Notes under the pieces: model-generated
Told to the model about the DNA's origin: nothing
Seen by the model: only the letters and a program-made list of their open reading frames with translations
The model's database searches: none
Part shown: piece after piece, positions 46,853 through 58,705 of the stretch
Layout: each line of letters opens with the position of its first letter
Numbering within the stretch: the stretch's first letter is position 1
Position numbers and translations under genes: made by a program
Assembly: GCA_038501625.1 (NCBI GenBank)
Contig: JAZAYU010000255.1
Coordinates: forward strand, 186,001 to 250,000
DNA from: Corbicula japonica
Lineage: Eukaryota; Mollusca; Bivalvia; Venerida; Cyrenidae
Length of the DNA stretch: 64,000 nucleotides
Direction of reading: 5' to 3'

Positions 46853-47998
46853 TACACTTTATCCTAAAGAACTACAACTTAACAAAGCGAACACTTCAGA
46901 AAAGCAAGCAAACTTTCTCGATCTAAATCTGTCCATTGAAAATGGTTATGTCACTACTAAAATTTATGATAAAAGAGATGATTTTAATTTTAATATAGTA
47001 AATTTTCCGTTTTTAGACGGCGATGTTCCCCGTGCAACATCTTATGGGGTTTATATCTCACAGCTTGTTCGCTTTTCAAGAGCTTGCAACAATGTTAATG
47101 ATTTCAATGAACGTAATCTTTGCATTACAGAAAAACTTTTAAAACAAGGTTATCGGTATCACAAATTAAGGAAAACCTTTTGCAAGTTTTATCGCCGATA
47201 CCCAGATTTAATTCATAAATACAAATGCAGTTTAAAATCACTTTTGCAACAAGGTATTTCACAACCAGTTTTTTATGGAGATTTAATTTATAAACTTAAA
47301 AAGATAAAAGGCAGTGTTAATTTCTCCCGGTTATTCGTAAAAACCATCTGTAAATTTAAAAAGAAAGGTTACCAACATGATATTTTACAGCGCTCTGCAG
47401 GCCTAGTGATTAACCCTTCTACAGTTGATCATTATGCTTACCTCTTTGATTGCACGACGGTGGCAGTGGTTTAAGAGTTTATGAAGGTTAATGGGGAAAT
47501 CTTTTCTTAAAAGAACCTAGAAGCTCGATTTGTTTCTTTTATCCCTGTCATCGTGTTCTTGCTGATTTTACTCCAGATGCTCTGGTCTCGGAAAGATCAT
47601 TGAGTACCCGCCCTTTGGCTTTGCAATGCTATTAGCTTCTTATGTTTTTATGTTTGTATGCTTTTGCATACAACATTGTTGAGCTGATGGGTGGGTTGGA
47701 GTTATTTCACCAAGACAATTTGTGCTTGTCTTGTGATACGAGAACCTGTTGGGGCAAGTGTGAGGTTGGTGCACCCTAGAACCTGGTTTAAACCCCCAGT
47801 GGCAATTTGATTTGCCACTGACCGTTCCAAGGCGGTAACCCCTCGGGTTCTCATTTTTGTTTTTTTGTTAGTGGCGTCCTTTTTGAAACTGATTATTTTA
47901 TTAACCATGCTCTCTCCCCCTTTCTTCTTCTTGATTGTGTGGGGAGGCTGTTGTTTTCTGAATGTGGCAATTCCTGATATGCATATTTCACCTTTTTA
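46853..47998 (+). mobile_element. 5'-truncated Naiad, nearly identical to the 14.3-kb copy
   Basis: It starts at the RT segment after motif C (YPKELQLNKANTSEK) directly after the minisatellite and runs to the family terminus. The RT remnant is open to TAA 47472, and the few base differences indicate a young insertion. It begins downstream of all four putative Sec positions. Confidence 0.9.
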
Positions 47999-47999
47999 T

Positions 48000-49005
48000 A
48001 AAAAGAAATTACGTATATCGATTCACAAAGGTTAGAAATAATCAGCAAGTTTACAAAACTACCTGTAAATTAGTTACTTACAGCCTAGAGTATTGGACAA
48101 AAGTCAAAATCCTTTTTTTTTAAACAGAGCAATACAAGTGTTGGCGCATATACTGCATACAACACAAGAAATGCGTGGTATATAATAAATGAACGATATT
48201 GTTAAGTATACTTAATGTGTTTTATAGTAACAAGTTCTTGTATGCCTGATTTATACGTTTTCACCCCCGCTAAAAAATTATATCTTTTAACGTTGGATAG
48301 TTTTTATTCTACTTATGTCGGTAGGCAAAGGAAACTCAAATTTTGAAAATCAAATATTAATAATGCTCAAAGTCTTCACTTTAAAATGTGTACTTTATAA
48401 AACAGATATATATTTTATAATAAAAATTTCGAAAACAAAATGAAACTAAATGGAATAAAATATAAAATAGTTAAATAAGATATCCGAGCCTAGGTGGTGA
48501 AGCGTTCCTGACGCCTATAAACAAAACTCCCGGTCCGTCACTACACATCAGAAACTAAATACACTAAACTAATGTTCAAACTACACAGATCATACAATAT
48601 TATTTTAATTTCTCATCGTAATTTCCGAGTTTACACTAAAAACTTGGAACATGAAAAGATACACAATTTCCCCTTCTTTCAAACAAAAATTCGTAACATC
48701 CGTTAGGAAACCACTGATATTTAATAAGGTCGGGGTAAAAACAAAAGTCACAAAATTTTCAGTAGCAGGTATAGTCTCTTTTACTTAAATTCATTATATT
48801 TTTACCTCATTACAAAGAAATCTTAGGTAAGATTGAACAATTCTATTAAATTCTTCAAAAATGCGATTGCTAAGCTTCTACACAGAAGAATTTTAGCGGT
48901 TTTAGCAGGTTTCAGTACATCCTTCTTACAAACGCTTAGGTCGATTTTGTGACTTTTGATTTCGCACTCACTTAGGTTAAATACCCTAAGCTTAGGAACT
49001 AATAA
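48000..49005. other. Non-coding stretch
   Basis: AT-rich, no supported exon or repeat. Confidence 0.55.
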
Positions 49006-49011
49006 TAAGTA

Positions 49012-49345
49012 AAACATGCATATCAGGAATCGCCTCACTCACAAAACACAGCCTCCCACGAAGCGAAAAAGAAGACAGGAAGAGAGAGAGAGAGAGCATG
49101 TTTGATATAAGTATGTCAATTCAAATAGGACGCCACAAACAATTAACGAACCTTTGAGGATACCGCCTTGGAACGGTCATTGGCAAAACAAATTGCCACT
49201 GGGGGGTTTAAACCAGGTTCTAAGGTGCACAAACAGGTTCTCATATTTACAAAACAGTACAAGTAAACTTGGTGAAATGACTCCAACTCAATCATCAGCT
49301 CACAAATGTTGCATGCAAAAGCACACAAACATACAAAACATAAGG
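49012..49345 (-). mobile_element. Naiad 3' UTR fragment, reverse
   Basis: Terminal block, short (GA)n, hairpin and GGTTTAAACC are present. A deletion joins AAGGTGCAC to AAACAGGTTCTC. Confidence 0.8.
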
Positions 49346-49519
49346 ATATTTTAATGGCAATATCATGAAATGAAGTAAAATTGATGCATCTTTTAATGTT
49401 TAAAATTTGATCAATGTCCTCCAATTCCATACGTAGAAATAAAAAAAATATAATCGGTGTAGTTACATTGGTTTAGTGTACATCAATAACCTTCCGAAGA
49501 AGGTATTGTATGCATTTAA

Positions 49520-49640
49520 ATAGATGAAAAGGGAACTTTGAAAGCCACCGAACACGACAAATATGAAAATACTGCAGGCTCGGTTTGATTGAGCCTGTTC
49601 ATGGGCAGTAATGGGAATGCTTATTACTGCCCACGCCGAT
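49520..49640 (-). repeat. Family 'B' terminal fragment, reverse
   Basis: AGATGAAAAGGGAACTTTGA through GGCAGTAATGGGAATGC matches 58585-58705 reversed. Confidence 0.85.
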
Positions 49641-49980
49641 AAAGATTATAAAGCCATTAGATAACTTATTTCAAGGCAAAACTGTTCTTTCCACAACCTC
49701 TCTTGGCGTAAGGAAGAAACGAAACTAGCCTACATTGAAACATATACAACTAATGACCAATTAGAACTTTGGTTGAGTGTATGTAAACAATGAAAATGTT
49801 AATGTTTAAGATGTTCTTTTACAAGTTTTAGGTACATCCGAAAATCGGGCTTTTCTTATGCATGAAAAAAAACAAGAACGACTAAAGTTTTTAACTTAAA
49901 CTGTTTTAGTTTTGTTTCCAATGAAAGTAGACACCGAAAATTAATTTATCAATAAAACGTTTATTTTGCTTTCGTTTTAG

Positions 49981-50094
49981 AGATGGATTCTTGCAGTAGT
50001 AACCCGTGTGTTAATGGAGGCACGTGCACGAACATACCTGACTCGTTCACATGCAGTTGTCCTGAAATATGGAAAGGAACCAAATGTGAACAAG
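49981..50094 (+). CDS. Copy B: EGF-like exon 1
   Basis: This is the first clear exon of an intact secreted modular gene (exons at 49981, 50398, 50989, 51468, 51900, 52411 and 53339; 390 residues in the window, all splice sites phase 1). The exon encodes MDSCSSNPCVNGG...TCSCPEIWKGTKCEQ with six EGF cysteines. Domain order is EGF-EGF-CCP-EGF-HYR-CCP-unique C-terminus. Such proteins are extracellular and often recognition or adhesion molecules. The function here is unknown. The signal peptide exon is not found, though 44342 may be an upstream exon. Confidence 0.85.
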
Positions 50095-50397
50095 GTATAG
50101 CTGAAATAGTCAACTACATTTGACTTGGCAAAGCTTTCAAACGTTACCAAAGACATGGCTCGATTTTGTAAAGATATAACGATAAACAAAGTAGAACCGT
50201 TTTGATTTATTTACTCTTAAACATTAAAACACTTTCGAGTATAAAGAGTAAAATAAAACGTAGAGGGTTCAGAACTTGAATTGGCTAAAATAACTGAATT
50301 CTCTAATAAATGTATTCGGGTGGTGGACACCGTGTACAAATACCAGCGTGTATCCAAAATCTACAAAAACATTTGTAAAACACCATTATAATTCCAG

Positions 50398-50511
50398 TTG
50401 CCCTTGTATGTGCCAGAAATCCGTGTATAAATCATGTCAGTTGTGTTGACGGCAGTGAAATCTACACTTGTGTCTGTAAACCTGGCTGGTCTGGACAGAC
50501 GTGCAACATCC
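50398..50511 (+). CDS. Copy B: EGF-like exon 2
   Basis: 38 codons, acceptor TAATTCCAG, donor GTAAGT. The sequence [15 protein letters not shown]...[12 protein letters not shown] has a complete set of six EGF cysteines with the usual GWSGQTC ending. Confidence 0.9.
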
Positions 50512-50535
50512 GTAAGTATTCAAGAAGCCTTTCTG

Positions 50536-50591
50536 TAAATCTACACCTGTGTGTGTAAACCAGGCTGGTCAGGACAGACATGCAATATACG
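50536..50591 (+). pseudogene. Partial duplicate of EGF exon 2
   Basis: AAATCTACACCTGTGTGTGT to ATATAC plus the GTAAGT donor repeats the second half of the preceding exon, 25 bases after it, without an acceptor. It more closely resembles the copy A version (ACCTGTGTGTGTAAACCAGG), suggesting gene conversion or unequal exchange between copies. Confidence 0.7.
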
Positions 50592-50988
50592 TAAGTATAT
50601 GGGAAGCTTTTGTAACATCATGACATAATGTTAATGATATTAAACCAACCCATTGGTCTCGTTATAAAATGTCAAATGTTTTCTTACTTGGTGATCGAAT
50701 TGGTTGAAGTTGTTTGGTAATAAATTAATAAATCAGTTGTAAATGTATCAATGAACCGAAATGGTCGGAACAAGGTTAAATTATGACGTTCGCTCTTGTG
50801 AATATTATTGTAAACACAAGTCATGTTCCAGTATTTCCCTTTTTTCGACGTGCATATTTATTTCTTTATGTATTAAACTTTGTGGGAAGATCCATCTAAA
50901 TTTTGTTTCTTTTTTATATAAATTGCATGCAAACCGTATTCATTGTTCTTTTTATCGGGTTTTAGTAAACTCCTATGTCTTCTCACAG

Positions 50989-51165
50989 CTGTAGACTGTG
51001 GTCAGCCTGGTCAGGTTGAAAATTGTGACATTGATGTGCCGGCTACAACACTTGGACACCAAGTGACCTACACGTGTCATGATGACTATAATATGACAAC
51101 CGGGGGTCCAACTCGTGAATGTGGCACTGACGGCTTGTGGACTGGACTTCAACCTGATTGCATTT
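50989..51165 (+). CDS. Copy B: CCP/sushi exon
   Basis: 59 codons, acceptor CTTCTCACAG. VDCGQPGQVEN...YTCHDDY...TRECGTDGLWTGLQPDC has the four CCP cysteines and the Trp. The phase-1 donor is ATTT-GTACAA. Confidence 0.85.
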
Positions 51166-51467
51166 GTACAAAAAAATTTTTTTTCTATTTAACCTTCATT
51201 ATGATTTATTCATCTCGCAAGTACTACGATTGTAGCTCGAAAATAAAGAGATCACAAGATAATTAAATGACCAAAGTCCTTTCGATGCTTCAGTAACAAT
51301 CAAATTTGAATTATCTGTTGAATGAATTTTACACGACAGTCCATTTTATCAGTCCGATGAATTGCAATTTCTGTTCCGTTAAAACCAAATCAATGTGTAT
51401 TTCAAGTTCGTGTAAAGTCTTATTAATTCATCAAATAACCATTATATATTAACGGCGATGTTTGCAG

Positions 51468-51581
51468 ATGCCAGAAGTTGCCAAAGTGGAGCCTGTCAGA
51501 ATAAAGCTACCTGCATTAATCTACTTGGAGATTTTAGATGTGTCTGTTTAGAAGGATGGACAGGGAAGACATGTGATATTG
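51468..51581 (+). CDS. Copy B: EGF-like exon 3
   Basis: 38 codons. SCQSGACQNKATCINLLGDF and CVCLEGWTGKTC form a complete EGF module. The acceptor is TGTTTGCAG and the donor GGTACA. Confidence 0.9.
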
Positions 51582-51899
51582 GTACATTTGTTACATAGCA
51601 GTGTGCACATTTATTATCAATACAATCGCGATGACCTCTGATGCAAATATAATATATACAGTCTTTGGCGTTTTATCGAAGTTTGCAGCAGTTTCTATAT
51701 GATGTTTTCCGAACTTTTTATAATAATTCCATAACTTATCAAACTTTATCAATTAACGGTATTTTTTATTACAATGATATCGTAAAGTTACACATTTATT
51801 AAATGTCTTAAAAAGATTCAAGTGATATTTTTGGAAGGCTGTAGACATTTTGCATACTTTCTCAAACAATCACAATGACAAACCTACATCTTCTCTTAG

Positions 51900-52145
51900 A
51901 CATTCAGCCGCCAGTGACCACTGATTGCCCAGATGATATACGTGTAAATGCCACGGAGAAAACAAGGCTGCTGAAATGGAAAGAACCAACATTTATTGAC
52001 CCTATGGGAACTAAAGTAGTGGTAGAGTCCAGCTATCAAAAGCCTGAGTATATATTCCCTTGGGGAGAATTTGATATACAATATACTGCAACGAAGCCTG
52101 GGAATGGCTTACAATCCGAATGCGTCTTCAAGATTATAGTCCGCC
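51900..52145 (+). CDS. Copy B: HYR-domain exon
   Basis: 82 codons. It starts IQPPVTTDCPDDIRVNATEK and ends SECVFKIIVR, the start and end signature of a HYR (hyalin) immunoglobulin-like fold, with the central FDIQYTATKP strand. The donor is GTAAGT. Confidence 0.9.
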
Positions 52146-52294
52146 GTAAGTTTAAATGTTCTTATATTATGAATATGGTTGTTTCCGGTACACCACCATT
52201 CGAATTTTTTATTCCAGTTATTAAACTTAAGACAAACAAAATCAATGGAATTAAGATTGCACATGGGGACTCTTTGTTAATCGTGATATGTTTG

Positions 52295-52345
52295 TTTGGC
52301 TAGATGTGGCCATTTCTGATGTGCATATTTCATTTTTTGTTAAAG
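52295..52345 (+). mobile_element. Naiad 3'-end fragment in an intron
   Basis: ATGTGGCCATTTCTGATGTG and CATATTTCATTTTTTG match the terminus. No match lies in the same copy A intron. Confidence 0.6.
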
Positions 52346-52410
52346 TCTTAACCACTGAAACTACTGAAAACCGAGGGAAGTTATATGGATTATCTGCTAT
52401 CTCCTTTCAG

Positions 52411-52608
52411 CCACACCATGTACTTCGCTAGAGCCACCGCATAACGGAGCTATACTTTGCAACAATTGGAGTCCCGAGTTTGGTCAGATATGCAAAATTG
52501 CTTGCCGACAGAATTACACAATTTCCCCGACAATCAAATTTAGAACTTGGTGGATATGTGGCGCTAACGGACACTGGTCTACCCCCCTTCCTGTTCCGGA
52601 CTGTTCAG
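52411..52608 (+). CDS. Copy B: CCP exon 2
   Basis: 66 codons. PCTSLEPPHNGAILCNNW ... ICKIACRQNY ... WWICGANGHWSTPLPVPDCS. It is a slightly long CCP with an extra Cys pair. Acceptor CTCCTTTCAG, donor GGTATG. Confidence 0.9.
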
Positions 52609-52954
52609 GTATGTATAAGTTATTATTCTAACATTTTCAGAATTAATATAAGAGTAAACATAAAGAAATTGTTCTAAATGGATAATTTACCGTTGTGCTC
52701 ATATGAAAAATAAACCCTATGGTCTTCTGATGATCAACCGTTTTAAGGCCGTTGTCATGATTTGTGTTAAAACATCAGCTGGATATCGTTTGAGGCATTG
52801 TCCTAAGTATTGAGTTATCTAAAAAAAGTGAAATATGTATATTAGGAATGGCCAAACAATAAAGTTAAATAAGCAAATAAAAAAGCAACATTTTGAAACC
52901 ACAGCATCCCCATAAGGTCATAATGCTTATTTGCTTAATATTAGTTTATTAATA

Positions 52955-53080
52955 TCAAATTAGATGAAAAGGGAACTATGAAAGCCACCGAACACGACAA
53001 ATATGAAAATACTGCAGGCTCGGTTTGATTGAGCCTGTTCATGGGCAGTTATGGTAATGCTTATTACTGCCCACGCCGCC
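52955..53080 (-). repeat. Family 'B' terminal fragment, reverse
   Basis: GATGAAAAGGGAACTATGAA through TATTACTGCCCACGCCGCC, in the last intron of copy B and absent from copy A. Confidence 0.85.
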
Positions 53081-53098
53081 AAATAAACAAAATAAAAA

Positions 53099-53145
53099 TT
53101 TTGAACGGTAAGTGGCAAAGCATATTACCATTGGATCGTCGGTTT
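53099..53145 (-). mobile_element. Old Naiad hairpin fragment shared with copy A
   Basis: GAACGGTAAGTGGCAAAGCA and TTACCATTGG lie in the same intron position as 38498-38545. Confidence 0.65.
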
Positions 53146-53338
53146 AAGTAATACCGCAGTTATTAGTTATTTGAAAATTAAATGTAGAAACAGTCATGGT
53201 TAAAATTGAAGACTTAACGTGCTGTGTTCGCTTATGAATGACCTATGTTCTAAAATTGTTAAGGTTTGTGTGGCTCTTTATCTTGTGTTACCCTTCATAT
53301 TTCGTCTTGATAAAAAGTTAATATTTATTCTCATTCAG

Positions 53339-53547
53339 TTAACGTACTCAAACCTGGAGACGTATTGAGGTACGACAGTGACTATACAGACCACGTGTTC
53401 TCTTCATGTACTAGCTTACAGGATACCAGCCGACTGCAGGAAACCTACATGGCTCAGATGAGCCGAAGCGGCGTGTCCGAGTTCTGCAACATTTACAGAG
53501 ACGGCTGCAAAGCTGAAAATGTGCTGGTCAAATGCAATGAAACCTAA
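53339..53547 (+). CDS. Copy B: terminal exon
   Basis: It begins VNVLKPGDVLRYDSDYTDHV and ends CKAENVLVKCNET before TAA, 69 residues with four cysteines (SSCTSLQ, EFCN, DGCK, VKCN). The conserved-looking tail has no domain I recognise. The AATAAA at about 53568 is close enough to serve as polyadenylation signal, which would make a very short 3' UTR. Confidence 0.85.
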
Positions 53548-53599
53548 CTCTACCATGAACCTTCGAAATAAATCTGGCGAAAAACTAAGAACTAGTTAT

Positions 53600-54460
53600 A
53601 TAAAAAAAAATTTGAATCTTCAGTAAAAAAGTTTATTATATTTGTTACTATTTTGCTAAAATTCAAAGCCTTTGCAGTGATCTTGGTATAATTATAATTT
53701 AATTGAAACATCAAAAGATTTTAGATTAAGTCAGTGTAAGTATGTCATGACATAATTATACTTTGTACTTAGTAGAAAGTTTTTTGTCGTTATTTTTTAT
53801 CTTCCATAGGTCTTGCCTATGCGAAAATGAATAGAGTTGTATGATTGTGCTTACCCTTCCACAAGGACACCTATCAAACGACTTGATATTACGAGGTCCT
53901 TGATAGCATTGGTCGTCAATTAATTGCATTTTGTAATAAAAATCAATCAAATGATATAATCGCCCTAAATCCCATTATGAGACGAATTTATGATACAATA
54001 ACCTATTTACGAAATCAATATAACAAAAGAATGGGAGACGACGACACACTTTTTCAATGATCAAACACTATGATAACGGTTAAACTATATTTTAACAAAA
54101 TAACAAAAGGGTTATATAATGTGCGTCATTTTCTGAATGGGACCAGATATTTTAACGGGACGGCTAGTGATGACATTTTACCCTTAACATGTGTCTGATT
54201 GGAGATAAATTCGAAATGTATTATACAACCAAGACAATATAATACATTCCGTATTGATTTAGTATAAAGCTTTCATACGATGAACAAAGGCATTTAGTAT
54301 TCCTGTTCACAAATCATGTTCCATTTTTGTTAGATTTCTTTAAACCCATTATGTCCTTTGTATCGGTTTTGGCAGCCCTCAGCATTGGTTATGGCCCATC
54401 TCAAACCTGGGCTTCGGTCTACAATACCAATTGTAACAAATGATAAAAAAAGAATTTTGA
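53600..54460. other. Duplicated intergenic DNA following copy B
   Basis: Diverged homology to 39100-39640 after copy A, as described there. No gene. Confidence 0.65.
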
Positions 54461-54464
54461 GAAC

Positions 54465-54590
54465 CTATTGGGGGCAAGTTTGAGGTTGGTGCACCCTGGA
54501 ACCTGGTTTAAACCCCCAATGGCAGTTTGATTTGCCACTGACCGTTCCAAGGCGTTAACCCTTCGGGTTCTCATTTTTGTTAATTGTTTT
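54465..54590 (+). mobile_element. Naiad 3' UTR piece, forward
   Basis: GGGGGCAAGTTTGAGGTTGG to GGGTTCTCATTTTTGTTAATTG covers the hairpin region only. It faces the reverse copy starting at 54660. Confidence 0.8.
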
Positions 54591-54659
54591 TAAGCCACAG
54601 AGCATGACGGATACAAAAAGTCAATTATTCTAAAAAGAAAAAAAGTTGTCCACTGACAT

Positions 54660-56195
54660 GAAAAGGTGAAATATGCATATCAGGAATTGCCACATTCAGA
54701 AAAAAACAGCCTCCCCACACAGTCAAGAAAAAGAGAGGGGGAGAGAGCATGGTTAATAAAATAATCAGTTTCAAAAAGGACGCCACTAACAAAAAACAAA
54801 AATGAGAACCCGAGGGGTTACCGCCTTGGAACGGTCAGTGGCAAATCAAATTGCCACTGGGGGTTTAAACCAGATTCTAGGGTGCACCAACCTCACACTT
54901 GCCCCAACAGGTTCTCGTATCACAAGACAAGTACAAATTGTCTTGGTGAAATAACTCCAACCCACCCATCAGCTCAACAATGTTGTATGCAAAAGCATAC
55001 AAACATAAAAACATAAGAAGCTAATAGCATTGCAAAGCCAAAGGGCGGGTACTCAATGATCTTTCCGAGACCAGAGCATCTGGAGTAAAATCAGCAAGAA
55101 CACGATGACAGGGATAAAAGAAACAAATCGAGCTTCTAGGTTCTTTTAAGAAAAGATTTCCCCATTAACCTTCATAAACTCTTAAACCCCTGCCACCGTC
55201 GTGCAATCAAAGAGGTAAGCATAATGATCAACTGTAGAAGGGTTAATCACTAGGCCTGCAGAGCGCTGTAAAATATCATGTTGGTAACCTTTCTTTTTAA
55301 ATTTACAGATGGTTTTTACGAATAACCGGGAGAAATTAACACTGCCTTTTATCTTTTTAAGTTTATAAATTTAATCTCCATAAAAAACTGGTTGTGAAAT
55401 ACCTTGTTGCAAAAGTGATTTTAAACTGCATTTGTATTTATGAATTAAATCTGGGTATCGGCGATAAAACTTGCAAAAGGTTTTCCTTAATTTGTGATAC
55501 CGATAACCTTGTTTTAAAAGTTTTTCTGTAATGAAAGATTACGTTCATTGAAATCATTAACATTGTTGCAAGCTCTTGAAAAGCGAACAAGCTGTGAGAT
55601 ATAAACCCCATAAGATGTTGCACGGGGAACATCGCCGTCTAAAAACGGAAAATTTACTATATTAAAATTAAAATCATCTCTTTTATCATAAATTTTAGTA
55701 GTGACATAACCATTTTCAATGGACAGATTTAGATCGAGAAAGTTTGCTTGCTTTTCTGAAGTGTTCGCTTTGTTAAGTTGTAGTTCTTTAGGATAAATCT
55801 TATTAACAAGTAATGGAAAATGGTTATTGTCTATATTTAATAAATCATCAAGGTACCTCGAGGTGTTGTTAAAAGCTGTAATTATATCATCTTGATGTTC
55901 AGTAGAAAGAGATAACATAAAGTCTCTTTCATAACAGTATAAAAACAGATCAGCAACAAGGGGTGCACAATTAGTACCCATTGGGATGCCTATTACTTGT
56001 TTATAAATAGAGGTACCGAATCTAACATAAATATTATCTAGTAAGAAAGTTAGCGACTCTATAAGGTCTTGACAAGTCCATAAGGTATAATTATCATAAG
56101 AACCATCTGTAAAAAATGCCCTATGTTCATTACAAGCGATGAAGGCTTTATTCTCTCTAGCAAACGTTTTTTCAATGAGACTGGTTAGTTGAAGA
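54660..56195 (-). mobile_element. 5'-truncated Naiad, reverse, young
   Basis: It runs from the terminus to just before RT motif A (GTTTTTTCAATGAGACTGGTTAG). It is very similar to the 14.3-kb element. A missing base (GTAATGAAAGATTACG) and a changed TTTAATCTCC block break the frame. Confidence 0.9.
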
Positions 56196-56573
56196 TGATG
56201 AAATGTCTATGTTTTTTTTTTTATCTTTTTTTTAAAGATTGATCGAATATTTTGTACAAAAATCAACGCGAGGAGCGGATCGTAGTTTGAATTCTACGAA
56301 TATATAATCTTCCTCGAATGAAGTTCTGGATCTTCTTTTGATCCATTTTTATTAATTCGTCGATATTTTTTATTCGTTTAAAATATTCCAAGCACTTATA
56401 TATTATGGTGTATACATTTAACCATTCAAATTAATATTTCAATCTATTTGAATTACTCTTATTTGTGTTCAAGATATGTAGATCGTGATTGGCCACGCAC
56501 ATAAAAACGACAACACTTGCAAACGATTTGATAACTGAAGTCTATATTACTTTATGCTTGTAACTTAATTATT

Positions 56574-57714
56574 ATGTCTCCCACCACGTAGTGGTGTGGG
56601 AGACATTTTGATTTGCTCCTGTCTGTCCGTCTGTCCGTCTGTCTGTCACACTTGTCCGCTCTCTAAGTCAAACAGTTTTCATCGGATCATCACCAAACTT
56701 CATCAAAATGTTAGTGGCCATAATATCTCGATCAAGTTCGATAACCAGCCACATTGCCCAAGGAATCTCAGAATTATGGCCCTTGAATTATCAAAAATAA
56801 GTTGTTTGAGGCTTGTCCACTCTGTAACTTGAACAGTTATCATCTGATCTTCACCATACTTTATGAAAATGTTTGTGGCCATAATATCTCGGCCAAGTTC
56901 GATAACCAGCCGTATTGCCCCAGTCATGTCGGATTTATGGCCCTTGAATTATCCAAAATTGGCTGTTTAAGCCTTGTCTGCTATGTAACTGAAATATTCA
57001 TCAACTGATTTTCAATAAACATTATGATAATGAGTGTGGCCTTAATATCTTGGCCAAGTTCGAAAACCAGCCACTTTGCACCAGGCATATCAGATTTATG
57101 GCCCTTTGATTTATCCGAAATTGGCCTTTTAAACATGTCACTAACCTGGTTCATCTATACTATAGCTATCATGACATTACATACATTGCATTATGAGAAA
57201 GTACTGTGCTAAGCAGCTATAAAGGTATTTCTTACACTGTTTAAGTTTTCATTTTACAATATCTGTTCCATACTCATGATTTGGTTCTTCTCTCATTTTC
57301 TGCTATTTTTATTATATGATGTTCACCAAATGCTATAATTATCTGTGTAATAAAAAAACAGCCGCTTTGACCCCGGCACATAAGACTTATTGCCCATTTA
57401 TTTATTTACAATTGGCCTTGATAGCCTTGTACACTCACTCTCATGGTCTTTTTTCAGTGCATCTTCACTGATATATCAAAATGTTAATGACAACAAGTTT
57501 GACAACCAGCCACATTGACCCTGGCACTTCAGGATTATGGCCCATCAGAAATTGAAACTTATGTTTTTCCTGATCCTCCAAAAATTTGTGACATTGTTTA
57601 TGACTAATATTGCACAGAACTTCCGTATGCCCTTTTAATAAATTGCCATCTTTATATTCACTTCACCAGTTTTATCCTGTGCATCATCAAAGATGATGCC
57701 TTTGTGGGAGACAT
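56574..57714. mobile_element. TIR element with tandem modules
   Basis: ATGTCTCCCAC at the left is mirrored by GTGGGAGACAT at 57704-57714. CACCACGTAGTGGTG forms a subterminal hairpin, followed by a CTGTCTGTCCGTC run. At least four degenerate modules share TTCGATAACCAGCCACATTG and GGCCCTTGAATTAT. Non-coding. The plan is the same as the element at 5925-7425 with unrelated sequence. Confidence 0.8.
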
Positions 57715-57824
57715 GTGCTTTTCTCAAAAGCAGTTCTAGTTTACAATTGGTTTTGAAGCCAAAATGGTTGATACCACACACATTTCTTCTTACCTTTCTA
57801 GACATTTGGGAAAGAAATGAGAAC

Positions 57825-58045
57825 ATTAAAAAAACCTTGAACCTGGTTTAAACCCCTAGTGTCAAAGTGTTCTAAGGCGGTAACCCGAAGGCTTCTTCTT
57901 TTTGGTGAATTGTTTGTGGTTTCTTTTTTGAATTGGACATACTTGTAAACACATGCTCTCTTTTCCTCTCTATTATTTTCCATGCGTGAGGAGGCTGTAT
58001 TTTCTAAGTGTGGCGATTTAAGATAAGCATATTTCACTTTTTTCA
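57825..58045 (+). mobile_element. Diverged Naiad 3' UTR, forward
   Basis: AACCTGGTTTAAACCCCTAG, GGCGGTAACCCGAAGG, ACATGCTCTCTTTTCCTCTC and a terminal AGCATATTTCACTTTTTTC occur in family order. Confidence 0.75.
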
Positions 58046-58315
58046 AATTCAAATGTCCAAAACATAACAAGGAGAACAAACAGACACAACACATCTAACA
58101 AGGTAAAGAGAAAAATCACAAATTATTGCCGGTGTAACGTTGTAAAGTGACCCCCATAGAATAATGACCCCCGGGTCATTATTTTATATAAAATATTGAC
58201 TCCGCGGTCATAATATTATGACTGGGGGTCATAATATTATGACTCCTCACACGTAGAAAAATGACCCCTCACGTAGAAATGTGACACACTATAGAATTAG
58301 GACCCCCAACCTAAA

Positions 58316-58705
58316 CCTCTGTGATATGCAGAATTTATATTCTAAGATCCCCTATCAAAATTCTATTCTGTTTAGTTCCGCCCATTGTTTTCTCGTTTAG
58401 GGCAAACCCATTCTTATATCTGGGGACCATACGCCGCTGAACATGGAATGGTATTAATCTGAAAATACCTCATTGAAGGTCCCATGTTCACCGCCATATG
58501 CATACCATCGTTTGGGATGGAATGAAATTGTACTATTTAATAGTGTAATTACTGAGTTGCGCTCAACCCGGGGCTAGGCGGCGTGGGCAGTAATACGCAT
58601 TCCCATTACTGCCCATGAACAGGCTCAATCAAACCGAGCCTGCAGTATTTTCATATTTGTTGTGATCGGTGGCTTTCAAAGTTCCCTTTTCATCTATTTC
58701 TATAA
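58316..58705 (+). repeat. Family 'B' repeat, long copy
   Basis: Close match to 6785-7185 over about 390 bases, nested in the TIR element. Confidence 0.85.
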
